Positions 51,175 to 61,091 of a stretch of 64,000 nt of DNA are shown piece by piece. Positions within the stretch are counted from its first letter, which is position 1. Every line of letters begins with the position of its first letter. Under the pieces are notes generated by a model. The model searched no databases. It worked only from the letters and a program-made list of their open reading frames with translations, and was not told the DNA's origin. A program made the position numbers and the translations under genes. Origin of the DNA: Torreya grandis. Taxonomy: Eukaryota > Streptophyta > Pinopsida > Cupressales > Taxaceae. Location: positions 3,909,501 to 3,973,500 of the forward strand of contig JARHVA010000666.1 of assembly GCA_037957365.1 (NCBI GenBank). Direction: 5' to 3'.

Positions 51175-51360
51175 TATTGTGATTATCTCACAAAGATGAA
51201 TCCAATGACTGCTATTGTGCATAATGGTGAAAAGGTTTAGCTTAAAAATTTTACTAGAATACTATATCAATGTAATTATCTCATTGAGATGAATCTAATG
51301 CATGCTAATTTACACAAGGGTGAAATTTTTTCCAAACCTTTTTTTTATTATTTTTTTCAA
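51175..51360 (-). repeat. Tandem duplication in the leader of E
   Basis: Two units of about 93 bp each contain ATTATCTCAnnnAGATGAATC followed by a GTGnAnAAnGGTGAAA segment. They lie head to tail between primer site and gag. Confidence 0.55.
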
Positions 51361-51500
51361 AAAATCACTTTGAACAATACTATATTGATGGAAAATTAAA
51401 TTCTTCCCTAATCGTAAGTTATGTTTTTAAAATCCTTATACTCGTATGAGAACCATAACATCAGATCCAAAAAATGGCATATAAACTTGCCCAAATCGAA

Positions 51501-51513
51501 GCTCTAATACCAC
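51501..51513 (-). other. Element E primer-binding site
   Basis: The minus strand reads GTGGTATTAGAGC, a tRNA-Met-type site with one change, next to the right LTR. Confidence 0.85.
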
Positions 51514-51514
51514 T

Positions 51515-51861
51515 TGTAATGAAATTAATTAGATGTTTGCATAATAGAATATTATATCACAAAATAAGAGTAGAATATGTAGATCCACAACAATAATTGA
51601 TAGAAGATCAAAATGCTTGATAAATATAACTAAGCCACTTCAAGGGGGAAATATCTAGAATAATGCAATAAGAGAATAATTTATAATATTATGATCAAAT
51701 ACTAACCATTACCTACTATATATACTCTACTTAGATAAGGTTATTACATAGGCTGAATTTACTGAGAAAATAAAGAGATGAGACAAGACAACATAAGAGG
51801 TTTGTAAGCCATAATTTGGCCACAAATATACCTATACATGCCATAGGTTAAGGGCATAACA
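51515..51861 (-). repeat. Element E 5' LTR
   Basis: It pairs with 38525-38871, with a TATA-like CTATATATAGTAGG on the minus strand near 51710-51725. It is followed by the target duplication ACATG. Confidence 0.9.
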
Positions 51862-51866
51862 ACATG

Positions 51867-53399
51867 TATAAAATAAAAATTATGTGATATCAATATCACT
51901 ACTTAAAACATAATGTATCCTCAAATATTTTATTACTAAATTTCTAAAGATAACCAATATAAAATATCATTAAGCATTTCCACTTTAGGTAGTATACAAT
52001 TTTAAAACCCTATGTACTATTATACTAGGAAGATTCCATTTACAAATGCAAATTAAAACACATCACTATGCATTTTTAAATGGAAATGCTATAGGATTGA
52101 GGTAAAGTTTGTTTAAGAATAAACTACAATTGTACAAATTTTGAAATAGTAAATACAATTTGAATTCACAAACATTTTTTCCCTTATGATTGATCAATGT
52201 AATATTCACTATTCAACAACCTATAAATGATAAAAAATCATTATAGCTCTAAACAAGTTAAATAAATCAATAACACTATGTTAATAAGATACAAGACTAC
52301 CAACCCAATCATCATTTTACAAGCATGCACGAGTCTAGCTAAACATGAAGTGTAACTGAATGGCATATAAAATACAATCATGCCAACACAAGATCAAGCC
52401 AGTTTATGAGATCGAAACATACTATAACTAAGTATAGTATTCACAATGCATGGTAAAACTATACTATGTGAATCTAATTATCAATCCAACACATTTAGAA
52501 TCAATCATTATAATATTGAATATAGAGATTGAAAAAATCTTATCTCCACTTAAAACACAATAATATTCTGTAAGGATGGTTGAATAAAAAAATTATACCT
52601 CACAATCACATTAGGCTAAAAAAGAATTCAATACAACCACAAAATAATTATTGCTAAAGGTTTTAGTTAGCTAACATTACATTCCAATATCATATTACAA
52701 TGCTAACTATACTATAAAATCAGGTTGAGATACCAGTCAAGATACATAACATAGTTATCAATTCAGTGGTAAATCCTTATTCACCAATAGATAAATGACA
52801 TTTTAAAATTATTTACATAGTTTATATTACAGTAACAAGAACAGATGAAAATAAATCATGCATGTCACAAATCATTGACACTACTATATATTCACCAAGA
52901 AACCACTAAAAAAACTTATAGAGATTATTAAAGTCAAAATACACTCCTGAAAGTATTCCATCGTGCATGAAAACCAACAACAACAACAAAAATGTGAAAG
53001 TTGAGGACATCCATATGGTGGTATACCTACCCTCCAAAACCATTAGTTTGGGGTTACAAGAGTCTACCAAATTGAATTACAATTCCATAAAATAAAAAAG
53101 AGAAAGGGGTCAAGAGAGGTCATATATCCATCAAATTTAGGGTTTTCACACATGTCTAAATAATATAAATAAGAAAATGAGTAACACACAATGCAACAAG
53201 TAGAGATACACAAATAATGATACCAAATAAATAAAAAATGAATTTATGGATGTGATATCATTATTCATGTCATATATTGACTAAATAAAGGTGAGATGAA
53301 CCAAGCCAAAGCTTATTGACTAGGGTATGTCAAGCAAACTCACCACACCATTTTAAAAACAAACCTACTCAATTCTAAATGCAATCAAAACTACATCAA
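51867..53399. other. AT-rich stretch with nothing recognised
   Basis: No coding frame over 60 codons, LTR pair or structured repeat is seen between element E and the LTR of G. Confidence 0.4.
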
Positions 53400-56176
53400 C
53401 AAGGAAACATTGGTAACATAAATTAATGAGTTTTAGTGAAGGAGAGGGACCTATTGGCCAATATTGTCCTACATATGGAAAATTTACTTGATGGATTAGT
53501 TTCTATAGGTCTTGGAATGGTTTAAACATATGAGTAGAGTTCTGGATGGAATGAGTAGACCAAAGGCTTGGAAATAGGTCTATGTTTGAAAAGTAAAAAG
53601 ACCATTAGGTTATCATGGTGTTTCAATCATTCAAGGGCATTAATTAGGATACATAGGTCTTAGAAATTCATTGGAGCCTTCTTAAAAAAGACAACAGTTT
53701 CTTGTATAAGCCTAAAATAACCAAACCATCATAACACATCATGTAAAAGCAAACATATCAGTATGGTTACACATTTTATAAATGCACTTTAAGAGTCAAC
53801 CAAGGTCAAAGAGTTGCATGGACATGGTGTTTTTCATTCCTTGAACATTATTTGCAAATTTCATGTCTTGATGAGTTATCTATCTCAAGATCTAAGTCCT
53901 CAAAGTTGAACAAGCAAAATGAAACTTGTGTAGGAACATCAAGTTGAAGCTACAGTAATTAATCATTTGGATTTAAAAAAATACTTAAATAAGTAATACA
54001 TGTACAAAGATGTCAATTTTAGGCCTCATGAAATATCTATTTAGATTCAAAAGAAGATCCAATGGTCTACACTCAATTGTATAGAAGATCCAAGGAGGCA
54101 TTGGAAAAGATAAAATCAATGAGTGTTAAAGATCCAATGGCATGTGTTTAATCATGCATCATAGATCAATGATGAGCATCAAGTCAAAAGGTTAGCTTAT
54201 CTCTAAAGTGAATGTGTAAGTGACAAGTGTTATGATCTCGGGAGCATAATCTAGATCCAACAGTGCATGGATGAAGCTCGAGTTAGTGGGTCCGAGTAGA
54301 TCAATGAAGCACATTCACTCGTACAAATTAGATCTAACAGTGAGTGATGGGTCAAAAGGTCAATTAATCTTGAAGATAAATGCATGGGTGACAAGTGTCT
54401 AAACTATGTAAAACTAGCATAAGATCTATGGCTCGTGTCTAGTCATACATAAGAGAATCAATGATACATGTGTAAGCTGAGAAAGCATATCGAATGGTGT
54501 GTAAGCAAGCTGATCAATGGTCAATATTAAAATTTTAAAGCTAAAGGACTTCAAATAGAGGTTAAATTTGAATCAAGTCAAACAAAATCAAATACTTTAA
54601 ATAGCTATGTCTCTATTAGAGTTTGATTTAATGTCACAAGTAGACATAGTCATGTAGTCAAGGTTGTCAATGTTGAAGTTCCATCACCATTGAAGATCAG
54701 TCTCAACCTATGGTTTAAATATTTAGAATGTATAGAGCCTATCTTTTGGGGTTGTAGTATTAGTTTGCAACTATGATCATTACTCTTTAAAAAATATCAG
54801 TGCATATAATGTGTTCGCAACTTCCTTAAGGTTTAAAGGTATAATAGGTCTTTTTAGACTTAATAGAGATCAAGAAGGAAGATATATGAGCTGAAGGATT
54901 TTGATTAATAGGATATCTATATGAAAACTGATAAATTGGATTGGTTTTCAATCTATAATATAGACCTATGCTCAAATTTTGTAGTAGGGATGGATATGTG
55001 AACATAAAGAAGTGTCTTATCTATTGACATGGTCATATTTTTGACAAATAGGTACCTATAGCTGCTCAAAGGAGACATATCATGGCTCTGTATGGATTCA
55101 AGGTATGAGAACTTTGTCCTTACATCAAAGACAAGTGAGAGGTGGCATAGAAGTTCATGAAGTAGTTTTGGGGATTAGAAGAGTATAAGTGGAGCATTTA
55201 AGTCTTTTATAGAGCCTCTAAAGTGTTTTTTTCATAAGCATAAGTCATGGCTCAACACCTCCAACAAGTTCTTATCTTCTAGTATGTCTTCTAAAGCCAA
55301 TGAGTGGCTTGAAGTTGTTTGGAGATAATGAATGGCTAGTTGAGAAGAAAAATTAATGCTAATAAATCAAAAGTGATTGGGAACCCATCCAAGTGATTAG
55401 ACCTCATTTAATGATTTGGGATGGTGTGCTCCCTCTTCTCTCTCCCTTTCTCCTTTATTACCCATTCTTTCCCATTTGTAAGCTCTCTTTCAATTTTTAT
55501 AAGAAGAGAATCTCTCACTTTTGAAAAGAAATTCTCTCTCAATTATGGAAGAGGAAAGACTTTCATTTGATAAGGCTAAACCCTATCAAAATTTGTAAGA
55601 AATACCTCTTGAAGTAATAAGAATGTTTTTACCTATCTCTCCCCTTTGAATTATGTGTAATAAAGCTTGTGTATGATGGCATTGTGAAGGAAAATCTTCC
55701 ATGCCCATTGTCATTCTTTCTTATTCATTTCTAGGTGTCTTCAAGTTAGTTGTAGGTATAAATCAATGTTATTTATATCATTGATGCAAGTATCAATGAG
55801 TCTTAGAACTCCTCTTTTCCTTCATTCATTACTTCCTGAACCTAGTTTATGAAACACTTATGCAACTAGCTAAGTTTTATGAGATTGTGTGAGCTTGCAT
55901 TGTCTCGTGCTTCCTCAGTGATTACTTCAAGCATATGAGAGCCTCATTTAAAGTTGGTGCATCACCTAGTTAACTTTCTTAGGAGCTCTTTCCCCCCCTT
56001 TCTAACAGTTTTCTTAGTACAAACATTAGTATAGGTGACCCATCAAGAGTACTCTGACCTTCTCCAGAGGTCTAACCCCACCATAGGTGACCCACATCCT
56101 GGGGTTGTTCCCATAGTGTATCTCAATTGGAGAGATCTTGAGGAACCCTCTCCAAGGGTGAAAATTTATACTATGA
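53400..56176 (+). repeat. Element G 5' LTR
   Basis: No second copy is present, so it is inferred. It precedes the primer-like site and gag, and it shares blocks with the LTR of F: the TCTTGATGAGTTATCTATCTC region near 53860, and the end CCACCATAGGTnACCCACAT...GGGTGAAAATTTATACTATGATA. A TATA candidate, TTTTTATAAG, is at 55493-55502, and a polyadenylation signal, AATAAA, is at 55659-55664, in U3-R order. There is no coding content. Confidence 0.6.
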
Positions 56177-56183
56177 TAGTTTA

Positions 56184-56199
56184 TGGTATGCTCAGTGGG
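56184..56199 (+). other. Element G putative primer-binding site
   Basis: TGGTATGCTCAGTGGG aligns with TGGCACACTCGATGGG of element F at the same distance from the LTR end. The primer tRNA is not identified. Confidence 0.45.
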
Positions 56200-56335
56200 A
56201 TCCAAATTTGAAGAAAATATTGATCAATTTTGATGCTAGTTTTATCAATTTGCAGTAGTTATAGCTTCACATAACAATATCTATTGACTCCAAAAGAACA
56301 ATAAACACTCTAGTGCAGAGCAATAGCTATCTTTC

Positions 56336-57835
56336 ATGTCAAAGTTGACTACAAGATCAGATTTTAGAGTTATTTATTTTGAATTTGTTGAACCACCTTT
56401 AAATTCAGTAAAGAGGTTAAGATTTGCTAATACACACCCATATAAAGGAAACTTTCCTTCTAGATCAAGTCCAAGGTCTACTCCTACTAGAAGATCCTTG
56501 TCAGCTCCTTTTATTACCATGAAAACCCCTAAATATTTCCCCTTTATGGTCTTTGATGGCCAAAGTCCTCTTGAACTCTCTCAATATAATCCTATCCCAG
56601 TATCAACTCTTAAAAGTGTCCCTTACTTTATTATAGACCAAGCTATAACCCCTTCAGAACACCTCATGGATATAGCTAAATTTTGCAACATTCATAATGT
56701 TAATGAGGAAAATTTATCAATTAGGTTATTAGCCATCTCTTTCAAATCTAAAGCCTTAGACTAGTATAAAATCCTTGTTGATAATTATATTACATTATGG
56801 GATCAATTAGGAGATTCATTATGTAATAAATTTGAATATAAAAGTGACCATTTGTCACTTGTAGAGAAATTAACTATAATTAAAATATCCCCCTATGAAT
56901 TCATGCAAGAATTCAACATAAGGTTTTAAAAGACTTGGGATAGAATCCTAGTCTTTGTTAGGCCTACCCCTAAATTTGCCTTTATTTACTATTTTAAGGC
57001 CCTAAATAGTGACATTGGAATAATGATCCAGTCCATTAGAGGAAACACATTGCCAAATTCATATGAGGTGGAAATAAAAGCAAAAACTTTCGTGGTGTAG
57101 GCTGACAAGATTACACCTAGACCACCAATGACTTTGTTCCCTAAGATTAGACCACAACCTATTTATATTCCTCCATTTGATGTCATTCCTCCTATGCCTA
57201 CAATTGCTTTTATACCCTCACCAAAGCAAGAAAAGGCTTCCACTAGTCAATCTAATGATTCCCAAGAACATAAGAACTTTCAAGAGCTTAAGAATATGTT
57301 CCAATCCTTGGGAAATGAACTAATGAATGTTAAGATGTATCAAGATTTCAATAGGCCTTATAAAGCCTCATATTGGCCTTAACAACAATCTTATCAAGCA
57401 AATAGGCCACCTTATAAAGGAAATTTCTAAGGCCAAAGCCAAAGCCAAGGTTAAGGCCAGGGACAAGGGAAACCTAACTATAATAGATATTTTAACTATA
57501 ATCCAAATGCTACAAGCAATTCCAACACCTTGGTCCCTCCTTAGAATAATGCTACTCAAGAAGCTAAGGTGACTATGCCTTGGAATCAGTCTTTTGGGAA
57601 AACCATTATCCCAAATACTGATTTCATTCAAGATTTCAATGATCAATGGCATCATGCTACTAATTATGGGTATAATCAAAATCTTATGTGTCAGAACTCA
57701 GAGGCAACCATGATGACAAAATTAGAATAAACTCAACAAGGTCAAAGCCCTAATCAAGAACCAAGACACTTTGGTGCTACAATGGTGAATTATAAGCAAA
57801 AAGAGTGTTATGCACTCAATTAGTAGGCTAGTTTT
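56336..57835 (+). pseudogene. Element G gag (Tat-like), degenerate
   Basis: ATG 56336 opens 142 codons, starting MSKLTTRSDFRVIYFEFVEP, with a Ser/Arg/Pro-rich basic region. The same frame continues past stops with LWDQLGDSLCNKF and MQEFNIRFxKTWDRI, a retrotransposon-gag core. A second open piece (57128-57382) is Pro-rich, then has an NFQELKNMFQSLGNELM helix. A Gln/Gly/Asn-rich tail around 57380-57470 reads YQANRPPYKGNF and GQSQSQ-like repeats. Gag would form the particle shell. The order and low-complexity tail fit Tat-lineage gag. About ten stops are present, mostly TAA/TAG where Gln is expected. Confidence 0.75.
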
Positions 57836-58289
57836 AGCCAGGCATACATTCTAGTGGCATCAAATACAAGGTTCAAAATAAGGGACATAGATTGTAATTA
57901 AGAAGCAATCAAAGAGCCTCTTATCATTACTCCTTTAATATCAGATCAAATGGTCCTACTACTCTTATAAAGGTTCCCATAGCTCTAAGGAATCAAAATC
58001 AAGGGAATGCCTTTGTTCCCCAAAACTCATAAATTCAAAGTATAGTTGTGGCTCCCAAAGCACAACCAAAGGTTAGTGGTTCACCCATCAACATTGTGGA
58101 ACAAATGAAAATGTCCAATGTGAGTGTGTCAATGTGCCTCTCCATGTCTAGTCAGGTAGACATCCTCTAAGAAAGATTATCAAAGATCAAGGTTCTTGAG
58201 ATGGAACCAGGCAAAGAAAATGTAGTTCTCACCAATGCAACCAAAGGACCTAGTGAAGGGCAACCAGGTAAGGTGGTCAAACCTCCTCC

Positions 58290-58700
58290 CTTATAAATTT
58301 CATTAATCATTGGTGATTCTTTACTATATAATTACTTGGTAGATAGTGGGGATAACACCTCAGTAATGCCAAAATCTATATATGATTAACTTGGTCTAAA
58401 ATATGAGCCCTAATCTAAGGGATTTCTACAATTTGATGGTTCTTCCACCAAGCCATTTGGTATCATCAGAGACCTCAAATTAACCCTACATGCTTGTCTT
58501 AGTGGTTCAAGATGTATTTAACCTAGATGTACCTCATCATTTTACCCTATGTATATCTAGGAAATTAACTACAAAGATTAGAGGTTATCTTGTAATAGAT
58601 TGGTCATACATAACATTTATAATAAGATATGGGACCAAGGTATCTATTAAGCTTGAGCCCATTACATAATTATACATTGAACCTTATGAGCTAGATAGTA
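58290..58700 (+). pseudogene. Element G aspartic protease, degenerate
   Basis: The reading SLIIGDSLLYNYLVDSGDNTS, then VMPKSIYD shows an intact DSG active site in a Tat-type context. KGFLQFDGSSTKPFGII follows. Stops and a frameshift break it after about 58500. Confidence 0.7.
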
Positions 58701-58923
58701 TAAACCTCAATTACGCTATCCTTGATGAGGATGAACATATGGTTGGTCAAGAATTAAACACTCACTTTGAGGAGATACTAGATATGTTCTTGGGTGAACT
58801 ATGGAATGAAAATCATTTGGTTGATCCCTTGGAAAGAGTTGAAGAGAGGGACATGGGTGTCTACTAATTACATGAGGAGAATCAATCCATTCCATCCCTC
58901 ATTGGACCTCAATAAGATCATAG

Positions 58924-59340
58924 TGGAAATTGTTCTTTGATGGTTCAAAGAGAAAACATGGAGTGGGTGTAGGTGCAAGGCTAGTATCCCTCTCTAATGA
59001 CAAGTATTTCTCTTCTTACAGGTTTCAGTTTAGTTGCTCTTGCAATGCAATAGAGTATGAGGGCCTTATCCATGGCCTCTAATGGGATACTATGAGAAGG
59101 ATTAAATAATTTCAAGTTTATGGGGATAGTGAACTAATTATACAACATGTTAGAGGCTAGAATATGAATAAGAATACCTTAATGAAGTCTTTAAAAACAT
59201 AGAGTGTGGGACCTAATTAAGGATTTATGAGGCTTTTAGCATTCAACCAATGCCAAGGAACTAGAATGGACATGCAAATAGGTTGGTAGATATGGGTGCT
59301 CAATTTTATATCCCAAATGAGTTAGAAAGGACCAAAATGT
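58924..59340 (+). pseudogene. Element G RNase H domain upstream of RT
   Basis: The reading WKLFFDGSKRKHGVGVGARLV holds the first Asp. CNAIEYEGLIHGL holds the Glu, and FQVYGDSELIIQHVRG holds the next Asp. All three acidic positions of an RVT_3-type (archaeal-like) RNase H are kept, although three or four stops interrupt it. It degrades the RNA strand of RNA/DNA hybrids. In most Tat elements a domain of this type follows RT. Here it lies between protease and the pre-RT segment. Confidence 0.7.
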
Positions 59341-59559
59341 AGCCACATGTCAAAGTGATGGTAAGACCATCCATGCCATACAATGAAGATCATTGGTAAG
59401 TATTTGAGAAAAACTTTTAACATCAATATGAGGAGAAAATTATTCAACTATAATCCAAAAAACTTATTAAAGGACTAGTCACCCTTGAAGGTCTTTTCCA
59501 TGAAGGAGATTCATATGAGAAAAGATAAGGTAGTGATTTAAACAAGTAAATAAAACTAT

Positions 59560-59803
59560 GAAAGATTCCTTATCTTCAAAGACAAGCTCCTCAATCTTGG
59601 GAAGGTAAGAATTAAAATTGAAAGGCATGCTTTCATAGAGTTTTGTAAAGAATATGTAGACATATTTGCTTCAGAGTATAGTGACCTAAGAGGTTTTGAT
59701 CCCAAGCTAGCCCAACATACTATACAATTAGAGGACAATGCCAAGTCTATCAGGCAAAAATAGAGGCATATAAAACCTAAAATAAAAGAGCTTATGAGGA
59801 AAG
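59560..59803 (+). pseudogene. Element G pre-RT segment, cut by H
   Basis: The reading RFLIFKDKLLNLGKVRIKIE, then EYVDIFASEYSDLRGFDPKL and AQHTIQLEDNAKSIRQKxRHI, KPKIKELMRK is the conserved lead-in to reverse transcriptase in Tat elements (DIFAWSY...GxDP...QHTI...P.RQK.R...P...). It stops exactly where TGTTG of element H begins. Confidence 0.8.
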
Positions 59804-60019
59804 TGTTGTTTCCAAAATCAGCTTAGCTCATTTTTGAAAACAACCCCTTACGAAACTTGTTTGTTTCATCTTTTGTCTCTCTAAGTTCATTTTTCGATAC
59901 GAATTTCAAAATTCATTTTCGTCTTGGCCTCAGAACGAGGAGTGGTTACTATCTCATCCAAGCGAAGTTTTCCCTTCCCCTTTTTCTCCTTCCAGAGATG
60001 GTTTCATTTTGTTTCCCCT

Positions 60020-60915
60020 ACAAGAGTGGCAAAAATCGCCGCCTCTGCATTTCCCTTGTTTTTGTGCAAGGGCGGCGATTTTTGCCGCCAATGCACGTTT
60101 CCTATAAGAGCAGCAAATTTTGCCGCCCCTGCTCTCTGGCCTGCAAAGGCAGCGATAATCGCCGCCCTTGCAAAATAAATCGACTACATGCAAGGGCGGC
60201 AAAAAATGCCACCCTTGCACATCTGGATTTCCATGCAGGCATTAATGGCCATGCACGGTGGGTTGTTGGGGTGGGTTTTTCACCCCATATATTCCGATTT
60301 GAGCCTCATTCTTCTCATTGCTTCCTCCTCTCCTCCTACCTCTTGCACCTAAGCGCCTCAAGTGATGTTTCGAAGCACCAACTCGTGAATCCAACCTTGT
60401 GACACGTGCATTTTCTCAGGTAGGGTTCATTTTTAAGTTTATTTCCTATTTTATTATGTTTTAACTTAGTTTCTTTAGTTGTTTTGTTTTTTATTTTTTT
60501 TCTTCTCCCTCCTACCCACAGTTTTTCCACCAGGACCTCACGCGGGCGGTGGATTTTGCCACCCGCATCCTTAGCCATTTTCTTCCACCCATCCTTCCTC
60601 CTTCATCGCGGGCTCCTCTTTACCCTGCCCACGGTTTTCTCTCCTTGCGAGGGCAGCATTTTTTTCCGCCTATGTTGTCTTTTCATCCTTCATGCAAAGG
60701 TGGTGAAAAATGTTGCCCTTCCACATTTTTCTCCTGTCAAGCGCAGGGGCAGCAATTTTTGCCACCTCTGCATGTTTTTGAAACTTTAGTGCAAGGGCAG
60801 TGATTTTCACCACCCCTGCCTTTCCCTTGCATCCTTTCTGCAAGGGCGGTGAAAATCGCTGCCCCTGATGTTTCTTCTCATTTATGTAAGGGCGGCGATT
60901 TTCACCGCCCCTGCA
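60020..60915 (+). repeat. Array of about twelve palindromic hairpin units in the leader of H
   Basis: Units of about 30 bp of the type GCAAGGGCGGCGAAAATCGCCGCCCTTGCA (cited as a motif in two halves: GCAAGGGCGGCGA and its reverse complement) recur about every 45-50 bp. Clear units start near 60020, 60065, 60105, 60144, 60191, 60545, 60648, 60698, 60745, 60790, 60838 and 60885. Arms are G+C-rich with an A/T loop. Mismatches in one arm are often G-to-A or C-to-T, while the palindromic design stays recognisable. A gap with a possible intron splits the array into 5 + 7. Confidence 0.85.
60420..60521 (+). other. Possible spliceosomal intron in the leader of H
   Basis: CAG|GTAGGG at 60417-60425 fits a plant donor. 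A T-rich interior leads to TCTTCTCCCTCCTACCCACAG, an acceptor with a strong pyrimidine tract. The length of 102 bp is normal for plants. It is supported by sequence only. Confidence 0.35.
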
Positions 60916-61013
60916 TTTTTCCTTAATTTTCAGCTAACTCCCAAATTTTTTTTTGAGTTGTCCCTTTCATGCTTTTTCTTCCTCATTTTTCGCTCTTTTG
61001 TTAGGCTTGGCCT

Positions 61014-61049
61014 ATTTAAGTGACCTCTAGTAACCCATGTCACTTAAAT
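61014..61049 (+). repeat. Perfect 11-bp inverted repeat before the long frame of H
   Basis: ATTTAAGTGAC (61014-61024) and GTCACTTAAAT (61039-61049) are exact reverse complements with a 14-base loop. They overlap a TATA-like CTATTTAAG and lie 43 bases before ATG 61092. Confidence 0.65.
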
Positions 61050-61091
61050 TGTACTCTCCTTCTCTCGCTCACTCTCCTCTCGTCTGTGATC

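Larger units (their letters stand above)
38525..51861 (-). mobile_element. Element E: Ty3/gypsy chromovirus on the minus strand, hosting C and D
   Basis: Two 347-bp LTRs begin TGTAAT and end GGCATAACA on the plus strand. They are flanked by the perfect direct repeat ACATG (38520-38524 and 51862-51866). The primer site lies inside the right LTR and the polypurine tract inside the left LTR, so transcription runs right to left. Removing C and D leaves about 5.4 kb, a usual length for a chromovirus. LTR divergence is clearly higher than in C, so E is the older element. Confidence 0.92.
53400..59803 (+). mobile_element. Element G: Tat-like Ty3/gypsy retrotransposon, 5' part
   Basis: A long 5' LTR, a putative primer site, gag, protease, an RNase H domain and the pre-RT segment follow in order until H interrupts at 59804. 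The rest, including the 3' LTR, lies beyond H and outside the window. The left boundary is not sharp and is given to the nearest few hundred bases. Confidence 0.75.

Noticed and set aside
59857..60402. A 181-codon open frame through the first hairpin group of H
   Set aside because: The GC-rich palindromes have few stop codons in any frame, and several overlapping frames on both strands are also open. Codon content only reflects the repeats.
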